From assembly GCF_000150275.1 (NCBI RefSeq), contig NW_002060951.1:1374297-1438296 (forward strand): DNA of 64,000 nt. The letters run 5' to 3'. Positions 51,309 through 61,337 of the stretch are shown here, in pieces. Numbering within the stretch: the first letter of the stretch is position 1; every line of letters begins with the position of its first letter. The stretch is from Trichoplax adhaerens. Its lineage: Eukaryota; Placozoa; Uniplacotomia; Trichoplacea; Trichoplacidae. The position numbers were made by a program, and so were the translations under genes. Below the pieces are notes generated by a model. The model was not told the origin of the DNA. It saw only the letters and a list, made by a program, of their open reading frames with translations, and did not search any database.

Positions 51309-54038
51309 TTAAGGTTTGTTCAAGACGACCATACTCATAAAATCTTCATAACCTATACGGATAGTTCCTGCTTGTTGAGTATCTCGATTGCGGAAAGCAT
51401 CAGTTAATTGCTTTAAAAGTACACAAACTTGAATAAACATATCCATTTTCAATCCTCGACGAGACTGAGGATCGAATCGTGCGATAATCAAATTAACAAA
51501 TTGTGACGATAATCTAAATCCCATTTGTGAAACAGCGATACCAAGTTCCTGTGCGTTGATTACCCCGGTTCTATCGGTATCAAATTTATTGAAGACTTGT
51601 CGCCATTCCTGTACATAACGCCAAAGACCACGAAATTCATCGAAACTAATGGTTCCATTGTGATCCGTATCGAACATGGCTATAATTATAAAATATCGTG
51701 ACGATAAGATTTACAAAAATAGACTTGAATTATTAACATTGATGACTTACGCATGTGGTATTTATGTTGATTAGATCCGGTATGTTAAGATATGCGTATG
51801 TTATACACAAACTAGGTAATGACAACATGAAAGCTATAATACGCATATTTACAGTATTGAGATAGATTAAAAATATGCTAATAATATAAAGAATCGCTCG
51901 CCGTTTGAATTGAACATATAAAAATTTCTAGATACATCTAATTATTTACATAAATTATAGACCCAAATCATATTTACTGAGGTCGGTTGCATTTTAAGTT
52001 AAAGTACTCCGAATGGTTATGGGTATAATTTAATGAAAAAAAGATAGGAGAAAATGACTATTTCGGGAAAGCGTATAAACTTCAACAATAATCCATAAAT
52101 ATTATTTGCTCTATATTGTAAAAATATAATGTGCTACTGCGATACAAAGCAGCATTTAGAAAGTAAAACAACCTTCGCCAGCTCAAGGATAAAATTATTA
52201 TAATTTATTTATTTTACATCATTTCCTAGTAGTCATATCATGAGCATTTTATACCTATCATCAGTCGGCATGTTTCAGCATTAAAACTGGTCCAATTAGC
52301 ATTAGTCAAAGCAGCTTGTAATTCTGTTACTGTAATTTTTCCAGTTTTGTCGCGATCGACAGCTTGAAACCAAGACCATAATTCTGCATCTGGATTAGGT
52401 TGCTGTGGTTGTCCGTAAGGTGCAGCTCCAAATGCTTGTGCAGGAGGAGCTTGAGTATATCCTCCATATGCTGGTTGTTGTTGTTGTTGATGACCATGGC
52501 AGGGCAGGTTGAGCAGGTTGCCCTGGCTGCTGTCCATATTGATTAGGATTGTAACCTTGCTGATAATCTTAAAAAGAGTATTAAACAGGTAAAGATGCGA
52601 TGTATGACGGTATAAGTTGATAAAATTTATAGTAAAGCAATATCTTAGTCAGATTGTAGAAGTAGTACAGATTTATTTATGAATAACATATACGTGTACA
52701 GAATAATCCATATATACATGAATGCAGTATCAAGAATTAATAAATTAATTATCAGATTGAAAGTCATATAAAGTAAAAAGTACAAGTACAGTACACAAAG
52801 TAATGCGAGCGAGGGTTCCACTAGTAATTGATTATTATGATAAATGGAATCGATTATAGCCATTTTATTTTCGTATCATTGAAAGATCTTTAAAAAGGAT
52901 TTGTTGTCTTCTATTGGTAAAGGTTCCATAACACTACGGTGTCGAGAGAGTACATCCAATGATCTGTGGAATCGATGATCAATTTTACAATGTGCAGAGA
53001 TCTTTAACGAAGGACTCATTATCTTGCATTGACAGGAGTGTTGCAGATTGATAGAACTATGGCGTATAGAGAGCGCATTGAATGAAGCATGGAATCGATG
53101 ATTAATTTTAGTGTGATGGAAAAATCTTTTACGATGGATTGGTTGTCTACCATTTGTAAAAGTGCTATCGATACTCGTATCTAGCGCTATGGGACGAAGC
53201 AAGCATACGAATATCATGATACAGTATATGGAATAGATCATCGATGATCAATTTTAGCGTGATGGAAAGATCTTTTACGAAGAGTTCAATATCTTGGGAT
53301 AGCTTTAATAGTTTGTATCATGGCTAAGATATACTCCTATCTTTTGTTTTATTTATATTTATTTTTTCTTACAAAGTACGCTTATATCAGTTCAAAAATG
53401 ATAAATTGGATGTCACTTGTTTTGTAAGATGAAGACTGTAAACGGTATAGAACAGTTTCATCGACAGAGGTAGGAAGTTGTCACACTACAGTAGTGTAAT
53501 CTGTCTTGCTAATACTATACTCTATTGTAAGAATTTTGAAAGCAACAATAGTTTTGCTACAGCCTGCTAAATCGATTTCGAATTCGATATACGCTCATAA
53601 TAGAATAAGCATGTATTCCCCGTTAGCATTAATTATAATTAATTCAATTTAATTAAACGATAAGATCCAAAATGAGAGACTATTGACGCTATGGGCAATT
53701 CTTCTCTTGCACAACTCACTCATCTACTGGCAGCATTATCGATTGGAGGGTAATCTATTGTTGATTATACAATATCACTGTACATGCTAGTGTCCATCAG
53801 TACAGTATAGTAGTCCTTAATTGAGTTGATTGAATCTGCTCTAGTCATTAACGGATTAATTACATGCCAAGAGAGTACGCCCTTAAGGTAAACTAGGTTA
53901 TTTGCATCTGTTTGCATCCCGCACTGGCAGTATATATCTTTTTACAATATTTTACTATCAATATATAATCCATTCATCGAATAACTTACTAGGTTGTCCG
54001 TAATTGCCGTAGTTGGGTGGTTGGCCGTAACCTGACAT
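51309..54038 (-). CDS. PEF1: peflin (PEF1), penta-EF-hand protein, with an apparent frameshift
   Basis: Peflin is a calcium-binding partner of ALG-2/PDCD6 and an adaptor in ER export. Exon 1 (53990-54038) encodes MSGYGQPPNYGNYGQP; it splices (phase 1) over a 1.4-kb intron to an exon at about 52255-52569 that continues the Gly/Tyr/Gln/Pro-rich tail (YQQGYNPNQYGQQPGQPAQP). Near 52495-52510 the frame must shift by one base to reach QPAYGGYTQAPPAQ and EF1 (DRDKTGKITVTEL). Exon 3 (51309-51679) holds EF2 (DTDHNGTISFDEF), EF3 (DTDRTGVINAQEL), a degenerate EF4 (DPQSRRGLKMDMF) and EF5, which mediates dimerisation. EF-hand spacing, the long N-terminal Gly/Pro tail and the pattern of good and degenerate loops match peflin rather than ALG-2 or sorcin. 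The frame break may be a sequencing error in the GCCCTGCC run; an ATG at 52537 could otherwise start a shorter form. Confidence 0.92.
52846..53310. repeat. ~122-bp tandem repeat in the PEF1 intron, about 4 copies
   Basis: Units start at 52846, 52968, 53091 and about 53240 with a word like TGGAATCGATGATCAATTTT. Each continues with AAAGATCTTTTACGAAGGA-like and (A/T)TTATCTTGCATTGA-like blocks. The third-to-fourth spacing is longer (about 150 bp). The open frame at 52876-53241 on the minus strand is an artefact of this repeat. Confidence 0.7.
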
Positions 54039-54179
54039 TATTCAAATGATATAGCTAATTTCTTGTCTAAAATAGCAAGCTTCCAACGGTGCAATGTGAT
54101 TTTTTTTGAAGTAGAAATATTAATCGGCGTTTCGTTGATGGGCAGTTGATCAATACTAAAGTCTGTAACATGATGGAGC

Positions 54180-54485
54180 GGGTTTATACAGTATAGTATA
54201 CTGTACACTGTACACTGTAGTTTCTTGTGTACTGTACACTCAGAATCAAATTGAATGCGCATGAGTCATGACTACTATACTGTACTGTACTGTACAGTGT
54301 ACAGTATTACAAATTTTTACTGATACTGTACTGTACACTCATTATGCAGTACAGACGGACAGGCAGACCACAATGGTATTGGACCGAACCGAACCTTTCT
54401 TAGGTCTAAACTGTGCAGTATGTACAGTACAGTAGTGTTAGTGGTTATGTTGGTGGTAATCGTTAGTACAGTACTGTACTGTTGG
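54180..54485. promoter_or_regulatory. GTAC-palindrome clusters between PEF1 and GEMIN7
   Basis: Groups at 54186-54240 (TATACTGTACACTGTACACTG), 54275-54346 (ATACTGTACTGTACTGTACAG; TACTGTACACTC) and 54415-54482 (ATGTACAGTACAGTAG; GTACAGTACTGTACTG) fill the 0.8-kb gap between the two divergent start codons. They begin about 150 bp upstream of the PEF1 ATG and end about 370 bp upstream of the GEMIN7 ATG. Confidence 0.45.
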
Positions 54486-54851
54486 TTTAATAAGCAAATA
54501 CTCGTTTCCTTCAAAAAAGTCAATTACTGTCCTACAGCTCGTTGAACTAGACTGGACCATCTTGAAGATTGAGCCAGAATCGCAAGAGAAACCCTTGGTT
54601 CGCAGCTATAGTACAGTTGTAAGCAGCAAATAAATACTGTATTCTTGAACAGTAGCTCATAAGATTTAGAAACAATTTGTATCTGGATATGGCGCAGATT
54701 GTGTCCATTGCTGCCTGACAAGTTAAGAATATCATTGCATGAGGCGAAGCTAGCAACTGAGAGAGAAACGATCATATCTAGAGTGAGCTACGAGTAGACG
54801 CAAGGTCAACCAGGACTTGTCGAGTTGAAGGTAAAGAAGAGGACTACCAAT

Positions 54852-55160
54852 ATGAACAACGATAAAGTCGCCACTTGCAATGACAGCCACATTTCTCTCC
54901 AGGATGATCCTGATCCACAGTTATTAGGGATGCTTAGGAAACGTTTTTTACAAGGTCTAATGGCTTGGAGTGGCCATGAAACTGCCTTTCATTTGTATGA
55001 AGGCAAAACAACAACCTCCATTTACCAAGGGTGCAATAAAAACTTGTCTTTTTTGCAAGTCGCCACTTTGCATACACCGATAGGAATAATTGATCAAGGT
55101 CTTTTAAGAAGTACGGACGTTTTATCCATGTCTATGTACATCTCTACGACTCAAGAATAA
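54852..55160 (+). CDS. GEMIN7: Gemin7, SMN-complex LSm-like subunit
   Basis: Gemin7 is a small LSm-like subunit of the SMN complex; with Gemin6 it acts as a surrogate during Sm-ring assembly on snRNAs. The intronless frame gives 102 residues. Conserved family pattern: LRKRFLQGLMAWSGHETAFH, then LYEGKTTTSIYQG, then VATLHTPIGIIDQGLLRSTD ending in a hydrophobic strand. Human Gemin7 has the same RxRxLxxLxAMxGHxxxFxLxEG and LxTPIGxxxxALLRxSD spacing. The first in-frame ATG is at 54852; the frame is open for nine more codons upstream, but without ATG. The short polar N-terminus is usual for the family. The gene is divergent from PEF1 and convergent with the hydrolase-like gene. Confidence 0.88.
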   Translation: MNNDKVATCNDSHISLQDDPDPQLLGMLRKRFLQGLMAWSGHETAFHLYEGKTTTSIYQGCNKNLSFLQVATLHTPIGIIDQGLLRSTDVLSMSMYISTTQE

Positions 55161-55534
55161 ACCCAACATGGGTAATTAGATATACAGTGCACACGTTTTG
55201 TAAATGCCTATGCATATCCATCACGACTCAAGAAGAATAACTAAATCTACCATCATCTTCCTTGCCCTCCTACATTCATTTCCCCTCTGGTACTTACTCG
55301 TGCTATGTATGATACTATACGTGCACGTATAAAAGCTAATTGTAATGGATGTCACAAAAGCTGATAGAAATCCGTGCGTCCTATTAAATACAACCACAAT
55401 CCAAAGTCATACTGTATATTACAATTCGATCGTTTTATTAATTGATTTGGGCTACAAAGCAATAAAATCATAATTTCATTTTATATTTCAGCGCCTGACT
55501 TCAAAACAATATATACTTGTACATTTAGCCATAG

Positions 55535-57816
55535 CTAGGTCGATTTCATAACTCGGCTTTTTCGGTATTGTTTAATCGCTTGTATTATGACTTTGGAAAT
55601 TGTTGGAGCTCCCTTGTAATATATATCTTTTCGATCTCCATCTGCTATTTTGACTCTTCGACTCTGTGGATGTATCTTATCTGTCAATTCAGTAATAAGG
55701 TTTTGCCATACCTTGATATTAAAAATAGGAAGTAGTAAATCATCTAATACATTACATCCAATATCGATTCTAATCTAAAACTGATCTTAACTCATTCTAC
55801 CAGTTGGATTTGTAAATAAGAACCTGATTTAATTCTGAAGAGATATTTCTATCAAATTGATCCGAAGCTATAACTGTGACCGGCATAGTATCAGGAATAG
55901 GCTCGTGTAGTAGGAAATTTCTATGATAAACAGCGATCAATCAATTACAAAAGATTATAAGAAACTGCTACTTGGAGTAAGATTAAATAAATTTTCTAAC
56001 TTTAATCGAATAAGACTGGCATTTAAAAGGAGATATTCTTCTAATTTAGTTGACTGATGACCAGGAGAACACGAAAGATACTTCTGTAAAAGTAATGATA
56101 GTTTCCTAGTGAGAATTAGCTTTCAAATAATTTTATCAGAACGAGGTATTCAAGTACGTGCGAAGGCTGGATGCAATCACTCTCCTTAGCACTCGTTAAT
56201 ATCATTTTATCTGTATTGATACATCTTGATCTTGATTAAAACAAGGTCATAGCACAACTTACATGCCTAAGTTTTACCATTTCATCTACATTTTCATCTT
56301 CAAGTGCATCTTTTTTTAAATACAGCTTATAACCTACTCTAGTAAAGCCAATAGCCGATAATAATTGAGCCTTTTGTATTGAGGGAACTAAGTGGCTGTA
56401 CCTTTGATAGATATACGAAAGTGAAAACTTTACTTGTTGAAACTACAATCGAGAAAATTACTGCTAATGCTAATTATAATCATGTTAAGGTAGAAAATTA
56501 CCAGAACAATTCCCAAACGCGCTCATTAATGGAAAGAAAATTTTCAGTCAAAGGGTTAACAAGGACTAAATGGGCTACTTCCCTAAAAATGGAATAGGTA
56601 TTTTTATAATTATGATTGAGGCACTAGTATTTACGCTTATGCAGTACATTTTGAATCCGAAAGCACCATAATATTAAATTTTATTTATGCAAATTTAGTA
56701 ATAAAGAACTTACGGAAAGTTGAGCGACGAATAATAGCGGCCGTTGATAGCTCCCATTTCAGCTCCAACGTAGATAAGGGGTTTTAGTGAAACCTTTGCG
56801 GTGCTCAATAAGCGCCTTAAGTCATCAACCATCCTACGTTTACAATATCAATATCACTTTACTATACTATTTTATTTCTTGTCATAATTAATAGGTGATG
56901 TAGACAGGATAATATAACCTACTTTTCAGTACCATGTACTACGCTTGAATTAGCTTGATTTAATGCAGATGCGTTCTATGTAGCGTAATAATATATTAAT
57001 AGTGTACTAATTATAATATCGATTACAATCGAAATATAAAATTCGTAAGAAATACTGCAGTGAATTACACGATAGCTTCTGTCGCTGAATCCTAGGCCCG
57101 ATCTATCGTACGAGCAAACCTAAAAATTTCATATGAGAGTCGTCAAGTTTATGACAACGATCGCTTGGCCAAATTTATACAAATAAGAAATCGTCGTAGG
57201 TGTTGTAACTGTACAGTAAATGACATTAAATTACTGACCAGTGCCTTAGAAATTTACAATATGAGAATACATCAATTGTAGACAAGCAAAATTTTGCTTC
57301 TTTAGGTGAAAATTAGCATGAATATTCTTATCTACGAACTTTGGTGTGCTTGGCAACCTCTCGCTGTATTAAAGTCCAAGTGTCAAATGTTTCGCCCGCA
57401 GGAGCATCGAGGACAACTGGAATAAACAATTCAGTAGAAAAACGGTTAACAGTAATTGTGACATCACACAATCAGGCTGGCTTTTTCACATTTATTAACC
57501 AAGAATTAGTAATGATTGAAAAATGATTAAGGTAGAATAAAACATGTACAGAATATATACTGTAGATTATAGTCTAACCAACAGGCTTGCCATGACCTTG
57601 GCAATAAATAAAGAGATTGTGTCCAAAACCGATATCATGTAATTTGCCATCTTCAGGTCTTAGCTTAGCATACTCCTGCTTCAAAGAGCTGTAATTCAAT
57701 ATTGTGAGTACTAATATTGAAATAACCAGAAATTTAAATATAGTCCATGTCCAGGAGTTACTCTTTCCGACTTTTTCTTGTTCCTGCAAAAAGATCAATA
57801 CTTGGGTAAGATCCAT
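55535..57816 (-). CDS. type II membrane alpha/beta-hydrolase-fold protein lacking the catalytic Ser and His
   Basis: Minus-strand exons: 57579-57816 (MDLTQVLIFLQEQEKVGKS, one transmembrane helix TIFKFLVISILVLTIL, then LHDIGFGHNLFIYCQG), 57340-57416 (VLDAPAGETFDTWTLIQREV), 57069-57119 (VCSYDRAGLGFSDRSYR, the usual strand before the nucleophile), about 56927-56981, about 56712-56838 (MVDDLRRLLSTAKVSLKPLI then YVGAEMGAINGRYY), about 56496-56600 (EVAHLVLVNPLTENFLS), about 56257-56387, about 55997-56092 (KYLSCSPGHQSTKLEEYLLL), about 55824-55920 (PVTVIASDQFD) and 55535-55724 (KIADGDRKDIYYKGAP to stop). The order is that of an alpha/beta hydrolase with lid. At the nucleophile elbow, where GHSxG is expected, the reading is GAEMG, and no His occupies the usual C-terminal site. 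It is probably a pseudoenzyme or uses other residues. I know no clear human orthologue by name. Confidence 0.82.
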
Positions 57817-58072
57817 TTAAAGCTTAAGTAGTAGGTATCTTAAATGGCCGTAAATAATAATATAATTACAGAATAACAGCTAATACTTCATTGATCTTGA
57901 ATATGAAAAATAGCAATTCGTTATTGCATACAATACAATACAGCTTGCAAGATAGTATGAAACCGTGATTGCAGTATACTATCCATCATGTACTGTCAAT
58001 GATTACATATACTCCCAATGCTTTCTTCAAGTCTAGACGGGAGATTGTTGAATATTTTTATTTAAATTAGTC

Positions 58073-58810
58073 TTATTTTCTTGGCCGGACAACAGTCTGT
58101 AAAGATGCAAGCAGTAATAATTCTGTTTTACTTCATCATCAGCATGCATCGATTGGAGTACAATCAGTACATAGTACCTCCACAAGTTACTGTAGAATTA
58201 GGGTACAGTTGCAGTTGAAATGCTGACTACAGAAACTTTGCATTCTAGAATTTAAGATACTTTAGTGAATGCAGTGATACAGTACTTATTCAATATTCTC
58301 TACATCGACTGAGTGCAGACTATTAGCACTATACTGTACATCAAGATAGTTAATTCAAAGTTCTTCAATGACTACATTGCATAATTGATGCTGATCCATG
58401 CATGTTGAACATTTTACACTACACATTCTACTTGCATCACCTATAGTGCGGATGATTTCCTTGCACACTCGATTTTTAGTATTTGGTAGTCTGTTACTAA
58501 TCCATATCACTGAAATTGTAGAATATAGGTTCTACAATCCTTACTGAATAACTTAATCATTTGAACAAGTGAGCAGGCAACAGCGAATGCACCGTTTTTA
58601 GACAGCAGTAAAGGTATGCTCGTGCATTAGCACTATATTATTGCTAGCTTCTGCAATGGATTCGATACGTATTGTAATATACAATAATTGCAGCAACTCG
58701 ATAAGCATATTAGGGCATTCTACAATACATCTACTTACTGACAATGCTTTCTTTACTTCCTTGCGATGTTCATCAAGTGCTTTCCTTTTTCGTTCCAGTT
58801 TTCTTTCCAT
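58073..58810 (-). CDS. possible two-exon micro-gene (31 residues)
   Basis: From the ATG at 58810, the first ATG after an in-frame stop, the minus strand reads MERKLERKRKALDEHRKEVK then KALS, and meets a consensus donor GTAAGT at 58738. An acceptor TTTACAG before 58096 would add TVVRPRK and a stop at 58073. The result is a short, very basic helical peptide. I recognise no family; other exons may exist. It lies just left of a GTAC-palindrome cluster and is divergent from CHRAC1. The donor is good and the remaining evidence is weak. Confidence 0.25.
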
Positions 58811-59044
58811 GATCTTGTGGCTGCTACTTCGTTACAACATCGAGCATTCGAGCTGCTCTACCTACGTTTTGGCTGTGATGGCAAAGATTCGATCGCTTTG
58901 TGATACGGTACGTTACGACAGTGTGCAAAGTTAGCTGTCACCCCCTCCAAGCTCCTTACTTAGTGAATAGATGGAAAAACATGGTAAACCGAAACAGAAA
59001 GGATGACAGCCTGTTTTGCACACTGCAATGATATGAGAGGGGCA

Positions 59045-59335
59045 ACAGCTCCAGTACTGTACGGCCCGCAGAAACTTCTACAAGCCTGGATACTGAGTTT
59101 ACAATGCCAGTACTGGACGGGTAAAATACTGTACACTGTAGATCTGTACAGTACTGTACGGTACTGTACTTGTAGTGCGTACTGTACTGTACAGGGTATA
59201 GACTGATATAAAATTTGTCCAAAAAAAAAAAAAAATTTAATCTATCTGTTTGCACCAAAATCATAGAAATTAGCCCGTCCACATTGTACTGTACACTGTA
59301 CTGTACTGTACCCTACAGTGTACAGTACAACCAAA
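59045..59335. promoter_or_regulatory. GTAC-palindrome clusters upstream of CHRAC1
   Basis: Groups at 59053-59062, 59127-59190 (ATACTGTACACTGTAG; GTACAGTACTGTACGGTACTG; TACTGTACTGTACAG) and 59283-59332 (TTGTACTGTACACTGTACTG; ACAGTGTACAGTAC) end only about 60 bp before the CHRAC1 start codon. A 16-base A run lies between the groups at about 59220-59235. Confidence 0.5.
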
Positions 59336-59390
59336 TGTCTACTGCAACTCTACGTGAGCGCATGTGCTAATTCATCAACCTCTTCCAAAA

Positions 59391-61337
59391 ATGGCGGATA
59401 ATACAAATTGTGATGAAGATAGTACCACAACCAAGCTCAAATTACCTATATCACGCATACGATCGATCATGAAATGTGCTCCAGAAATATCCAACTTAAG
59501 TCAAGAATCAGTTTATGTCATTACTAAAGCAGCTGTAAGTAGGCTGTATCCATAAATCGATGATATTGTATTGCAAACTTTCAATGTATTGTCCATTATA
59601 GTGAACAACCAGCTTTTCCTAGACTTATACCCGCCATATCCTTCATTTTTGTAGTCATGTGAGAATATTCAGAGTGTTAAAACAGTAAAACAGTATGGTA
59701 TGGGAGAGCATTGGATCGATGCTTGGTTGATGATGCTATAGAATAAGCCAGATAAGCTAACATCAGCTTGCCCATATCACGATTGTTTATCTTTACCGTT
59801 GTAATCATACAGTATAGTCAGATTATGATACCGCTGTAGTAGTGGGACCTTTTTTCCAGTACCCTTGTGATATAAGATGGCCTGAACTGAACATGTCGTA
59901 CAAATTAATACAAAGGATTGTACCTTAAAGACAATCTATTCCTTTGTGGTTGATTGTATATAAGATAGATAGACTAAAGGAAAACAGTTAGAAAAGAAGG
60001 CAAAATAAGCTGGAAGCCAGTCGCTAATTCATAATAGCGATAGGACATGACAGTCTACATGTTTGACATCGTCAGTTTGTTGCCAATGATTACTTGAAGT
60101 ACTATTCAATGCTTTATTCTATAATACACGCTACTCTAAAGGAGTTTGTAACGATAGCTTTAGACTTGATTTATATTTTACTATTTACAGACATAAATAC
60201 TGCATTTCATCAGGCTGATTCACGATAGATCTTGAATAGGAATACTCGCATATGTCTACAGTATTTATCGCACATGCATATGTGCGACTTCGTACTTCAG
60301 TCTTTACATTCTATTAATTATCATTAACTTAACTATTCGTATATAAACATACCCTTGACATTGTAAGACAAAAGTTTACGGAAGCTGATATACTATTATT
60401 TAGTATACGCGATGTTTACCGTTAATATTGACGATCAATTTACTTTATTCTCAATACAAGGTGTCAAATGATGATTTATGCCACTTGATTAAACTTCAAT
60501 TTTGACCATTCTGCTGTAGTGTTAGCATAGATTGTAACGGACAGCTTAAATTCTTCTCTTTTAGGAAATGTTCGTTGAATATTTCACCCGTGAAGCTTAC
60601 GATAGATTGCCTGAAGGGAGAGGTAGCATCATCTATAAAGAATTATGTAAGTCGAATTTCATACAGATTTTACAAGCCTGTTGGTAGTGTTGTTGCTAAT
60701 AGTTTATACTGTATACTGTTGTACAGTCATGGGCTACTACAAGTAAACCTGGATCGTGATATACATTATATGCTGTTTATTGTATGCATATCATATGCTT
60801 CGACATACGACCAGGAATGATGCTACATAAGTATTGCGATAATTTACTTAGGTCCTATTGTAATCATCTATGCGTCTACATAGATTATATGCAGTAATTT
60901 TCGACAGTCGACACTGGCATGTTATTATACATGTAATTAAGCGCGTAGTGTAGATTGTTCAGTTATAAATTATGATAGTTGGATGCAAAACCTTAACCAA
61001 TAATTATTGGTTATGGTTTTGCAATAAATAGAATCAGCCTGGCTGATCTATTCATTGTATTTTAATAATTTATCATTCTTTTTACAGCCAATGCAGTTGA
61101 AAAAGATCCTGCCTTACGATTTCTTTCTGGTAAGGAATAAAATAATTTTTACTTATAGCTGACTATTCTGATATATTGTTTATCTGATGTAAAAGTTTCT
61201 ATCGTGTAACCCAAACGAGAGATGAAATATTTTTCCTACTGTCTTAGAAACGAATATTTTAAGATATTTTTCTTTATGTAGACATCGTTCCCATGAAAGT
61301 TTTTGCTGGCGATTATATCGACACCAATCAAAAATAA
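59391..61337 (+). CDS. CHRAC1: CHRAC1-like histone-fold protein
   Basis: CHRAC1 (CHRAC-15) pairs with POLE3 (CHRAC-17) as a histone-fold dimer that aids nucleosome sliding by ACF/ISWI. Four exons with consistent phases: 59391-59534 (MADNTNCDEDSTTTKLKLPI then SRIRSIMKCAPEISNLSQES), 60565-60646 (EMFVEYFTREAYDRL), 61088-61129 (SNAVEKDPALRFLS) and 61282-61337 (DIVPMKVFAGDYIDTNQK). The LPxSRIRxIMKxxPExSxxxQE helix 1, (T/K)AAEMFVEYFT in helix 2 and the FLxDIVPxK end match CHRAC1 more closely than POLE4 or NFYC. At about 107 residues it is shorter than the human protein and lacks its acidic tail. The ATG at 59391 (ATGGCGGAT) is chosen because it aligns with the family start. A GTAC-palindrome array lies directly upstream. 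Confidence 0.85.

Noticed and set aside
52876-53241. 121-codon minus-strand frame in the PEF1 intron
   Set aside because: It lies entirely within the ~122-bp tandem repeat, so the frame is kept open by repetition rather than by selection.
54524-54775. 83-codon minus-strand frame between PEF1 and GEMIN7
   Set aside because: No family resemblance; it occupies promoter-region sequence next to GTAC repeats, and the frame on the other strand belongs to no known gene either.
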